Source: Hygrocybe punicea
Taxonomy: Eukaryota > Basidiomycota > Agaricomycetes > Agaricales > Hygrophoraceae
Reading direction: 5' to 3'
Assembly: GCA_963556145.1 (NCBI GenBank)
Contig: OY744461.1
Span: 3,968,001-4,032,000, forward strand
Length of the DNA stretch: 64,000 nucleotides
The translations under genes and the position numbers were made by a program. The notes under the pieces are model-generated. The model made no database searches and had not been told where the DNA came from. It saw nothing but the letters and a program-made list of their open reading frames with translations. Of the stretch, positions 53,061 through 62,867 are shown in pieces (within the stretch, counting starts at the first letter, position 1; the number at the start of each line of letters is the position of its first letter).

Positions 53061-54184
53061 TTAAATTGTTCCTGCATGAGTGTGGTCCATCCCATGACTG
53101 AATCCAATGGAGTTGCAGGTCGCTGAACTCATGCGCATCGGTGAGTAAGAGGTCTTGTCATTGTGCAACTCTGACCCTAATTCCTTTATCGAAATGAATG
53201 ATGCACTGGTGCTGCTCCTGTGGGAGCATGGCGAAGAGCCCAGAGATATAGTGTCCATATCTTCAGAGTTCATTGTGTCAAAGAGGGAAAATGTAGATGG
53301 TAGCTTTGACTGTAGGTTCCCATGCAGCAATCCATTCTCCATGGGAAGAGATGGCTTTTGTGGCTGTGGTGTTGCCAATGGAGATCTTGAGTGATCCGAG
53401 TGATTCTTGCTTCTTAGGTTCCAAGATGGACAAGAGGCCTGAGATGATGTGGTCGAGATCGATGGATCTCCCTGAGACAAGGTTGGTCCACTCACTAAGT
53501 GGAATTGTGGACAGTCTAGAGAATTGAGGATCGAAGCAACGGTGTACTTGATATCTCTGGTGTAATTTTCAAGGGATGTTCTGGTTTCGTGGAGTGAAGC
53601 GGGGAGTATCATCGGATGAATCGATTGCCAGATAACCCATGGTAGTAATGAGACATTGACCTTCCATTTTGGAAGGTGAGCATCATCTTTGTCTTCCCCA
53701 TTGTCTGCTGTGATGGTCTGCTTAGTCGCTCGAGTAGGGTCCATTGTATCGCCGGTGGGGAGCGAGTGTCATTTGTCTGCAGTTCTGAATCCATCATCAG
53801 GTTCAGCCAGCAGGTCAGTGGCTTATGATCGTGATTGTCCTCTATTGTGCAATTTGTCAAATCATCAAGCATCCTGCAATAAGATCTGAAGGCTTCCCTG
53901 AAAGATAAGTCATCTTCTCCATTGAATGGTAAGGCAATGGTGAGATTGAGGATGGCCGAGATCTTGTCTCTTGAACCACTCTGATATTCTTGTATGATTC
54001 TGTTGCATTCGTCTCTGATCCTGCTCGAGGAAGCAGCTGAGAATTCTCTGATAAGCGAAGAACTTTGTGTCTGGGATTCTCCAGTAGACGACCCTTGCAT
54101 TTGCAACTGAAATTCACTTGTTTCTTTATGTTGGGGCATGGAATAGAATTGAATTGATTGGAGGTACGACAAAAGAGAGTGCAA
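53061..54184 (-). pseudogene. DIRS Gag-like region
   Basis: The likely start near 54139 gives MPQHKETSEFQLQMQGSSTG, then DDLSFREAFRSYCRMLDDLT. After a frame change the second part reads LPWVIWQSIHPMILPASLHE, ENYTRDIKYTVASILNSLDC, a pattern that precedes RT in basidiomycete DIRS-like elements. No zinc knuckle seen. Confidence 0.65.
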
Positions 54185-54435
54185 AGAAAGTAAAGATACA
54201 ACTGAAAAATAAAAAAGGGGTTATGTGAGAAGATAACTGCGAGATAAAGAATGCTTACTTGAGGGGCGACTGAGGTCCTTGATGAAAGGACAGGAGTCTC
54301 CCTCAAGGAATATAAGGGTGGACAAAAAAGGGGCAGAGTGAGACAACACGATAACCATGATGGTAAGTGGCAGATGGCTGAAGCGGGAGTATGCATGGGA
54401 CTCCAAGGATTAGCCAGTGGATGGCAGAGTCACAG

Positions 54436-54664
54436 TAGTGTTGCCACGGTCCGGTCTTTTTTGGGACCGTTGCAAGACTGTGGCTGGACCGTTGGCAAAA
54501 TAAAATAGATAAAATTCTGGAAATATTCAACCAACTCCACTACTATGTTGACTATATATGAGAATATTTCTGAGATTGCCGATAATTTATTTGAATTTTA
54601 ATTTGCAACGGTCCAGCCATGGTCTTGCAACGGTCCCAAAAAAGACCGGACCGTGGCAACACTA
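54436..54664. mobile_element. hAT MITE, 229 bp, perfect 8-bp target duplication
   Basis: Ends TAGTGTTGCCACGGTCCGGT and its inverse, terminal inverted repeats of about 30 bp including a run of six T/A, plus an inner GGTCC/GGACC-type inverted pair. AGTCACAG flanks both sides (54428-54435, 54665-54672). The TAGTGTTGCCACGGTCCGG start is identical to that at 59096, so the two share a mobilising family. Confidence 0.95.
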
Positions 54665-54915
54665 AGTCACAGTGGTGACCCAAATAAGTCCTGCAGAGTT
54701 TCTTCAAGCATGATTAGACTATAGTAAATAAAATATTTAAACCCAATTCAATGGTTTGTCAGCGATCAAATCTGACTGGATCTGATGAGAGTGTGGGTGG
54801 ATTACCTTTTTTGACTGTGGTTGTGAAGAAAGAGAGAAACACATCGAATGATGGTTTTCATGTTTTCTAGCTGTCAGCTGCTGTCTGAGCTTTAATATCA
54901 TTGTTCTTGTCTGTT

Positions 54916-56325
54916 ATGGCTCGCCACCATCATATACAACCTAAGCACACTACTCATCCTATCAACCCATTTGCATTCACTGCAGTCTATCTCTTATCTA
55001 TGGCTGAAGATGAAGAAGAATTTGTCAGCATTATGATGGCCATTTTAGCCCTAGAACATCGGAAGAAGCAGATGTTTTCAGGAAAATATGGGCATTGAGG
55101 GCCTTATGACCATGTAAAGTCAAATGATTTCTTTGAATTACTCCTCCATCACTTCACAGACTGGCAGTTCAAGAACTGGTTATGGTGAGTACTACTACTA
55201 CCAGCATGCAACCCATATCCAACTACAACCAACTCTAGGATGTCACAGGAAGCATTCGATCATCTTCTCAGTCTCATCCAGGATAATCCCATTTTTGTCA
55301 GCACATCACACAAACCCCAGTGTCCAGTTAGATATCAACTTGCTTCATTTTTATGTTGGGCTGGGTCTGAAGATGCCCTCAAGACTGCAAGCATTATCTG
55401 CATTGCCAAAGGGACCATTTACAGCTATAGTTCACACATTTGTTGGGCCATCAGGAACATCAGAGAGGATCATTTGGCCTGGCCTGGCCCCTCACACTGA
55501 AATTTCTTGAAAGAGGAGATGTTTGAATGGGGGTTTCCTGGCTGTATTGGTATTGGAGATGGAACACTAATTCAGATGGTAAACAAGCCATTAATTAATG
55601 GTTGGGCTTATTGGTGCTGCAAGAAGTACTATGCGGTGAGAAAGCCAATGTTCAACATACATGTTCTCCTACTGATAGCATTACAGCTAGTTGTACAAGC
55701 TATTAGTGATCACCGTGGCATTTTCACTGCATATGAGTTGGGTTGGCCAGGCTCAGTCTCTGACAGCACAATATTTAAGGAATCAGATATGTGGAAAAAT
55801 CGGCACAAATACTTTTCAGATGACAAGTACATCCTCGTGGATAAGGGTGAGCTCTTGTTACATATAAATGAAGTCAGTAACACTGTGGCATGACAATTTG
55901 GCAGACTATCTGCTCACAAAATACTCCATTTGTCCATTCAGTGATTATGATCTCACTGATGATCCTGAGGAAGCTCATGAGTGCAAAATCTGGAATCAAA
56001 ATTATCTGGCCTCCATGTTGCTGTGAAAGATGTGTTTGACTGGTGGAAGGGGCACTTTCCAATCCTCTGATGTCTCCCAGGAAGAAAGATAAAAGCTATG
56101 TATCATCCCATTGAGAGCCTTATGCTTACCAACAACCTACTAGAAGCATACAGAGACAATCCCACATCAATTGCTGGCTTTAATGGAAAAGAGGATGATG
56201 ATGTAGCACAAGTCTTCGAACATCTAAGGCCCTCTTGGTGTTGGCTGAATGCAGACAATCTGTATCAGACAGGGCTTGCGAGGAGAAAGGCTTTGCTTAG
56301 ACTATTGCAACAGGTTTAGGAATTG
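54916..56325 (+). pseudogene. PIF/Harbinger transposase pseudogene
   Basis: The start near 54916 reads MARHHHIQPKHTTHPINPFA. Helical N-terminal part: SQEAFDHLLSLIQDNPIF, then QLASFLCWAGSEDALKTAS. DDE core: first Asp in FPGCIGIGDGTLIQMVNKP, second Asp in ELGWPGSVSDSTIFKESDMW, DKYILVDKG. The third acidic region is LHVAVKDVFDWWKGHFPIL, where the usual VE(D/N) Glu reads Lys. Tail AMYHPIESLMLTNNLLEAYR. Stops interrupt it near 55098, 55498 and 56070; the last two lie where Arg (CGA) is typical. Confidence 0.82.
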
Positions 56326-56339
56326 TGCTGTATATATCA

Positions 56340-58047
56340 AATATATCTATAAACCTTCTTCTTCAGCCAGCTGCTCTGCAAGTTTGTTCCCCTTCACCTG
56401 AATCAAAGAGTTCAGATGCTGCATCATTTTCATCATGATCCCACAAATCTAATCTTTGAGCTTGATTCTCCTGCTCCTCCAACTTGGCAGCTCTCCGAGC
56501 TTCATGTTCCTCTCAGCAACTCTTCATTTCCAGCCGAGATTGCTCTAACTTTCCGAGCTGCATTGTGAGCACCACTGTCTTGAATGACTTGCTGGAGAAG
56601 ATCAAGTGTTGCATCATTAGTCTTTTTCTTCTTTTTCTTCACCAAATTATCTTCAATGTCATCTGTATCAGAAATTAGAGTTGTAGAGTTGTAGTTGTGA
56701 ATGCAGACAACAGCCAAGTCATTGTGGGCACTGGTCCAGACAGAGAAGGTTCAAAGGCAACTTTAAAGGGTGCACAGCAACTCACACATCATCAATCATA
56801 GCATAATATGCTGATTCCTCAAAAGCATCAAGTGTTTTCTTTGAGAATCTTGCTTTTGCCATTTTCACAGGTCTCTTCCATTTCCCTTCAACACTGGTGC
56901 TTGCTTTGGGCATGCCCTTATCTGCATCCTTGTTGTCTGCATTGTCTCCCTCTTCATCACTATCCTCATCGCCATCCCCTCCTCCCGTATGCTCTTGGCG
57001 ACAGTGAACAGCTTTGTACATATCCCAAAAGCAATTCCACAAGTTTCTTACTTGCTCGGCATACTTTTTTTCTTTTAGGAGAACTTGAGATATCTAGAGA
57101 AGTTAGTGAGTGCAGGTGATTTCGTGCGGTGATTGGAATCTTACATGGATAAAGTCCTTAGCCTTGGAAGCACGGAAATCCTTCCATACTTTCTCACAAG
57201 TGATATTCTTTACTGTGTATGATCCACTACTTGGTCACACTAAATGTTTTGGTGGAATTCTCCCACAACTTCAAAGATATTCATAAACTATCTTTTCAAG
57301 GTGATAGACATTGTTCTCAGGAAGATATCTATATAATTTGAACGATAGTTACAAGGCTAAAAATCCTGCAGGAGTGAAAATAATACAGGAGTGTCCATTT
57401 TTGACCCTGACCAGGAAGTTGGTCATACCTGCTATGCTATAAAATACAGTAACATTTCAACCTTATGCTGCAGTAAAATATATTCTACTATATCTCTTCT
57501 TATGTATGAAATCCAAATTTATGATTCTATTAACCCAAACTACGGTACTTGATGCCTTTCAAGTTCAACTACCTGTGTTTTTATGCAAGTGGGCACTTGT
57601 TGGCAAGAATGACAGTTGTGCATAATATTCTTATGAGTTATAACTATCACTATTGTGGCCATATCATAGATAGACATATGTTTAATCATGGCCAACTGCA
57701 GTGAAGACAGTAACAATATGCTGGATGCAAAATTTGACATTGACCAGGTACCAGGTGTGACCACTGACCAAGTACCTGACTGACCACAGTACAACAAGTG
57801 TCTTTTCATCATCCGTCCATTGCCCTTTGACATTGTCTGCTGCCTTTTTGACTTGATTCGGCTTTAGTTCTTTGACTTCATCATCTGATCTGCCCTGCTT
57901 TCGTCTGTTCAGTGGTCCGGATTTGGCCCTAGCACCCTTCTTTTTTCTGGCCTTAGCGACTGGTTCCTCATCACGATGACCCTGAACTGGAATATCTTCC
58001 TTCTCGACATCCAGATTCAATGGCATCTTGTCATGGTTCAGGTTCAA
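56340..58047 (-). pseudogene. Harbinger partner gene, Myb/SANT-like protein
   Basis: The start at 58047 gives MNLNHDKMPLNLDVEKEDIP, a basic nuclear-localisation-like KARKKKGARAKSGPLNRRKQ, and KAADNVKGQWTDDEKTLVV, the beginning of a Myb/SANT-type helix-turn-helix. Further exons: VYKVWKDFRASKAKDF, NLWNCFWDMYKAVHCRQEHT, an acidic GGGDGDEDSDEEGDNADN, and a Lys-run coil NLVKKKKKKTNDATLDLLQQ. Harbinger elements carry such a divergent second gene, whose product helps nuclear import and DNA binding of the transposase. A frame shift near 56500 suggests decay. Exon limits uncertain. Confidence 0.65.
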
Positions 58048-59095
58048 TAGCCTCTCTCTGACAAGTTATGGATCATGTATTGCAGGAAATACTGGTGTGG
58101 CACTGAGACTACGACTTGGACCTTGCACAGGTGAAGGTGCTAGCAGGGGATGCTGGCCTTGGGGCAATGCCAGCAGATGATGGGGAACAGGGTGATTGCC
58201 TGAGGGTAGAAATGGCCTGGATGGAACTGGTATGGTTGTACACCATGCCCTGTGGCAGTAACTGGATGTTGACAGTGCTGCACTTCAGATTGTGTTCCTG
58301 AGATCCTTGGGAGTTGCTGAACATGAGAAAAGCCATTCAGATATGATAGTAGTTGTGGAGGGTTCATGTCTGGAGTCATGAGCAGTATACTTATCTTTCT
58401 GCTACCTACTACTACTTACTACTCTACTACTACGAGGCCACAAGCATCCATATTTCATGTTCCAACCACTCAGGAAATTGGTTCAAAAACAGACAGCTCA
58501 ATTGTCTTGATGTTTTTGGTTCACTCATCTGTAGATTACTATAGCATATATGAAATAAAAAAGATTTTGTCGAAAACATAATTGAGTTGGGCTAGTATTC
58601 AATGGCTCATTTGAACACAAAAATTAACCTAAAATGCCACAAGTAGCCAAATTATACTGAACAAAAACTGAGTAGACAGAAAGTTGCTCATATGTTTAAA
58701 GACCTCTCATACCAATTTTCAAAGAAATCTGTTCATATTTGAATGTTTTATTATCAAAACATTAGTGTTCAAAGGAGTGATCAGATTTCTCTCTGCTTTG
58801 TAAATATTCAGTTTCTAATCTTATTGGTGGTTCTGAATAAAAATCATTATCCAGATGGGTTCAGATGATGCACTGAAGGAATTAGAACATTTTTTAGCAG
58901 TAGAAATCAGTACAGAATCAATTATATTAGGGTGTTCAAGGGACTGGTATTGTTCAAAGGAGCCATTGAACACTGTACTACAAATTGTAACAATAGAGTG
59001 TGACAGTGTGACCTTAACAATTTGGTATTTTAATAACAATTATTCCCTTATTTGGCAGGACCCTGTCCTATATCCGGCTTCAGGGTAGTGTTGCC
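58048..59095. other. Spacer, no gene recognised
   Basis: AT-rich from 58560 to 59040. It probably includes the right part of the Harbinger element, but I could not find a pair of terminal repeats with a 3-bp duplication. Confidence 0.3.
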
Positions 59096-60060
59096 ACGGT
59101 CCGGTCCGGTCCGGTTACGGTTAACAACGGTTAACCCAAATATGGCTATTCAAACCAGACCGGACCGTTGGGACTGCGGTTAACCGTGGTTAACCATCCC
59201 AAAAAGGCAGTTTGGGGCAACCTCAAGCCACGTCAACCGCAATTACAAGAACGCTGCGACGATGACTTGACGATGATGACGGTAACCGCTGGCAAGGCCG
59301 GAGAAGTGGTGCGCCCATTCTCCGGCCCCGGTATGTCCCCCTGCTGTCTGTTCTTCATGTTAAACCAACTTACTAACCACTCCCCACTCTTGTCCAGAAC
59401 GCCAGCGGGTTCAGCGAGGGTAGAAGCCTTCAGTGCCCAGAACGACAGCAGTGTCATGCACCCGACCCAATTTGACGATTGAAGCACCGGGAATCCAGGA
59501 TCGCATCCGAGGGGGCGGCTACCACTGCATACCCGGGAAACCATCAACCGCCTCAAAAACACGAACGCAGGATGGGAGACCCGTGCCGACACCCTAAACG
59601 AGGGGGTGAGATTCCCAGCACCCCGAACGATAACGACAACACCCAGCGCACGCGTTAATGTGCCCCAGTGCCGTGACATCGTGTCTGAGGGGGAGAGACG
59701 GCGGTTGCCCATCCCAGGCGCCAACAACGCGAACGCGGGATGGGAGACCCACGCGAACACCCTAAATGAGGGGGCGAGATTCCCAGCACCCCGAACGATG
59801 ATGACAACGCCCAGCGCATGCGTTAATGTTCCCCAGCGCCGTGACATCGTGTTCGAGGGGGAGAGACGGCGGTTGCCCGTCCCAAGTGCCAATGTGGGAT
59901 GGGAGACCCACGCCGACACCCTAAACGAGGGGGCAAGATTCCCAGCACCCCGAACGACGACGACAATGCCCAGCGCACGCGTCAATGTGCCCCAGCGCCG
60001 TGACATCGTGTCCGAGGGGGAGAGACGGCGGTTGCCCGTCCCAGGCGCCAACAACCGCCT
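59096..60060 (+). mobile_element. hAT-type left end with VVRPP exon and 168-bp tandem repeats
   Basis: Starts TAGTGTTGCCACGGTCCGGT, followed by repeated GGTCC and GGTTAACC words. A plus frame reads TAGKAGEVVRPFSGPG and hits a donor-like CCCG-GTATGT at 59331; a matching acceptor CTTGTCCAG lies at 59390-59398. From 59563 there are three tandem units (168, 159 and about 160 bp) with GATGGGAGACCCACGCCGAC, GGGGGCGAGATTCCCAGCAC and GGGAGAGACGGCGGTTGCCC. The 9-bp size difference keeps frame. The right end of the element was not identified. Confidence 0.55.
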
Positions 60061-61040
60061 CTCAAACGCGGATGCAGGCCGACTGACCCACGTACAACGC
60101 CAACGAGGGAGTGATGACGCCGAGTGAGAGGCAGCGAGGCAGGAGTGCCCAATGCAGAACCAACGCCAAGCCCGGAAGGGCATTCAGGTGAACAATGACA
60201 CCCCGACGCCCTCGTCTATGATCGCAGGGCAATCAAGCCTGAAAGAGATGGGCCATTCCCTGATGACAAGACAAGCCCAGGGCGATGACCACAGCCATGG
60301 GATGAGGGCACGCATGAACACGACGGAGGAGAACGTTGACAGAAGCAGGAGAACAATGCGTCGGACAAGGGAAGAAAACACTACTGCCCTGATAACTAGT
60401 GCGTTTATTCTTTTCATTCATATATTATTGTTACACTACTGATTACTACCAATCCCCAGCCTCTACTCCACTCTCACCTTCATGTGCGGCAGCAACATGG
60501 CAGCAGCGGTAGCACCAGCACCAGCAGCCATAGCACGACGAAGAAGGCGACAACAACGGTGAGGACAGGGATGAGGACGGGGACCGCAACGATCGCAGGG
60601 ACCAGAATGATCGCGGGGACAGCGATGAGGGACAGACGAGGACGACGACATAACAGGGCCGGGAAGGGGACAACGGGGACGGGGATGGGCACAACAAGAA
60701 CGGGGATGGGCACAACGAGGACAGGGATGGGGACAACGAGGACGGGATCTCGACTCCTTGCCCTGTAATGCAAATGTGACCAGGACAGTGACAATGAGGA
60801 CAACGAGACAATGAGGACGGGGACAAGGACATGAGCCGACGGGGAAGATGGGGACTAGGATCGCCTAGGACAACGAAGATGGGATGACGAAAACGACCAC
60901 GGGGACAATGACGGAGACGAGGACGGGGATGGAGGACAAGGGCGGAAAGGCGAATGAACGCACTCCCTGCCTCCCCTCCCCCCTGCCTCCTGCTCCTGCT
61001 CCTGTTCCCCTCCCTCCCCATTCTCCCCTCCTCCTCGGCT
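60061..61040. repeat. GC-rich simple-sequence region (GGGGACAAC type)
   Basis: 60480-60960 is made of ACGGGGATGGGCACAACAAG-like and CAGCACCAGCAGC words, open in many frames on both strands; 60960-61030 is a CCTC/CTCC run. It resembles the simple-sequence blocks of the 6087-20175 and 12051-14347 elements. Frames here (for example 60446-61111, minus) are not supported as genes. Confidence 0.5.
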
Positions 61041-61044
61041 TGCT

Positions 61045-62795
61045 TGCGCGTTGTATGGGCTTGTGACAAGTTTGAGGAAGTCATTGGGAAGCTGAACCGT
61101 GATTCAGTCAACGATGGTTTGGTTAGAAGAAGGATGGGTCTGTTGTGACTGATCTGGGTGACATGACATATGAGGAGATGGTATTGAGGATGAGGTTAAT
61201 GTTTGTGATGCACGAGAAGAGGTGGATGGATGTCTGGTTGAGGAACTTAATGGGGGATTGGTTGAGAAGGGTGGAGGAGTGTTTTGCGGGCGTCAACGGG
61301 AGCGGTAGCAAACTATCGCTGTTGCAGAGCTTTGCGTCTCTCGATGATCCTTTACCTTTCACAGAGGACTTTTTCAAAGCATATCCATTGGCAACGAAGC
61401 AACTACTAGCTTCCGAGGACAAGGCTTACTTTTTGACGATATCCCAAAGGCCAGGACAGAAGCCCATTCCCTTCATCCCTGTATTGGATGCCAACTTTGA
61501 GGTTTGGTTCAAGAAGGTGAGGTTGTGTTCACCAACATTTTTGTTCGTTTCCTCGCTCAAGTTGGTTTACAGGATTCCCTGTGGGCAGCAGAGGATATTG
61601 AAGCCGTCTTCGACCAGGACCCCCAGCGCGTATGTATCCTGCAAGGACCAGTCACAGTGAAGAACTCGAAGGTTAAGGACGAACCCATAAAAGACCTTCT
61701 TGGGAACATCAATGCCTACCTTATCCGCCGGCTTCTCGAGTGTCGGTATGGGGGTGACGAATCTAAAATTCCCACCGTGGACTACCTTAGCCCCAAGCCC
61801 GTTGCATCTTCTCAGGAAGTAGTCTCCTTGGGTGTCGAGCGGGAGGTAGCTGAGGGTGTAGTAAGCTATAGTCTGGGTAAGGATATTCCTGATGCCTCGT
61901 TGTGGCTGGAGATATTAGCAGGCTCTGAGCTCAGCTGGCTGTGGGCTCTCCTCACCTCGACAACCATTGTCCAGGGCATTCATACATCGATAACCCAATT
62001 CGGCGGCTTCTTGCACCTCGACCCCTGCAGAAGGTTGTCGTCACTTCCTTGGATTCGTCGCCACGATCTGTGACGCTTTATGGCACTGCTCATTTGTACG
62101 GCAAACACAAACCCGCCTTCAAGGCGGCCGAAATTCGCTATCAGCCTACCTCGAATGTGATCATATATGAAGATCGTCGCAACGTATCAGTACCCCTTCA
62201 CTTACAATTCGCCTATAAACCTTCTATGGGCTCGGCTACGATCCACGAGATCGCGGAGGGCCATAACTTATGGATCAAGGAGTTCTACTGGAAACTATGG
62301 TATGGTGATGATGCTGTTCTCCCAGACATCGACATCCGCGATACATTCACCGGTCCGGAGATCACGATTGACGTGGCATCGGTGCAAAAATTCTGTGCTG
62401 TCGTGGGCAACCAAGATGAATCTTTCAAGACGGTGAGGAATGTGGAGGTCAAGGCGCCGATGGACTTTGCCATCATAACTGGTTGACAGGTAAAAGAGAT
62501 GGCCTTCAATATTCTCGGCTTGATGCATCCGCTCCTGTTCAGTATCACCCAGGTCGAGCCCATTTGGGTGGATCTTAATGGTGGTATGGATCGTCTGCCC
62601 AACCTAGCCGACATCACCGCTCGCATTCAAATAAAAAAGAGTGAACTTCTGCGTGCAATTGCTCGTGATAATTCTGCTGATTTCCAGGTCATCCATGGAA
62701 TTGAAGCGGAACGATTGCTTCAGATGGTCGATGTAATTCCTCGAGCCAATTTCCAATTCAACTTCCCTTCCCTCGAAACAGTGGAGCGGTAACAC
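61045..62795 (+). pseudogene. Fatty acid synthase pseudogene (beta ER/DH region joined to alpha KR-KS region)
   Basis: First block 61060-62485: FEEVIGKLNRDS, DLGDMTYEEMVLRM, HEKRWMDVWLRNLMGDWLRR, an in-frame GT-AG intron after FEVWFKK, DSLWAAEDIEAVFDQDPQRV, IKDLLGNINAYLIRRLLE, FYWKLWYGDDAVLPDIDIRD, FCAVVGNQDESFKTVRN and APMDFAIITG. These belong to the enoyl-reductase/dehydratase part of fungal FAS beta. After a stop at ~62486 it jumps to EMAFNILGLMHPLLFSITQV, DLNGGMDRLPNLADITARI and PRANFQFNFPSLE, which is alpha-subunit sequence near the ketoreductase-ketosynthase junction. All intervening domains are missing. Frameshifts at ~61130 and ~61978 confirm it is dead. Confidence 0.82.
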
Positions 62796-62867
62796 ACTCT
62801 TGCTGTTCCAAATTCCAGAATCTCAATAGAGCTAGGGCAACATTTGGAGAACATACAATGTACACTT

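Larger units (their letters stand above)
41870..54400 (-). mobile_element. DIRS-like tyrosine-recombinase retrotransposon, decayed and twice interrupted
   Basis: Minus-strand order: Gag-like (54140-53061), reverse transcriptase with YVDD (53012-51804), RNase H (51750-51593 continuing 46378-46067), tyrosine recombinase (45824-45147 continuing 42164-41935). This RT-RNase H-recombinase order with no integrase or protease is the DIRS plan. Two LTR elements (46379-51592 and 42165-45146) interrupt it; deleting each together with one 4-bp target copy restores a continuous reading frame. Outer ends are approximate, as no split repeats were located. At least one Trp-to-stop change (about 51650) disables it. 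Confidence 0.82.

Noticed and set aside
59233..60183. 316-residue minus-strand frame across the tandem repeats
   Set aside because: It mirrors the plus frame over GC-rich repeats and has no recognisable motif; kept only as a repeat observation.
60446..61111. 221-residue minus-strand frame rich in Ser/Leu/Pro
   Set aside because: Translation of GGGGACAAC simple sequence; stop-poor by composition.
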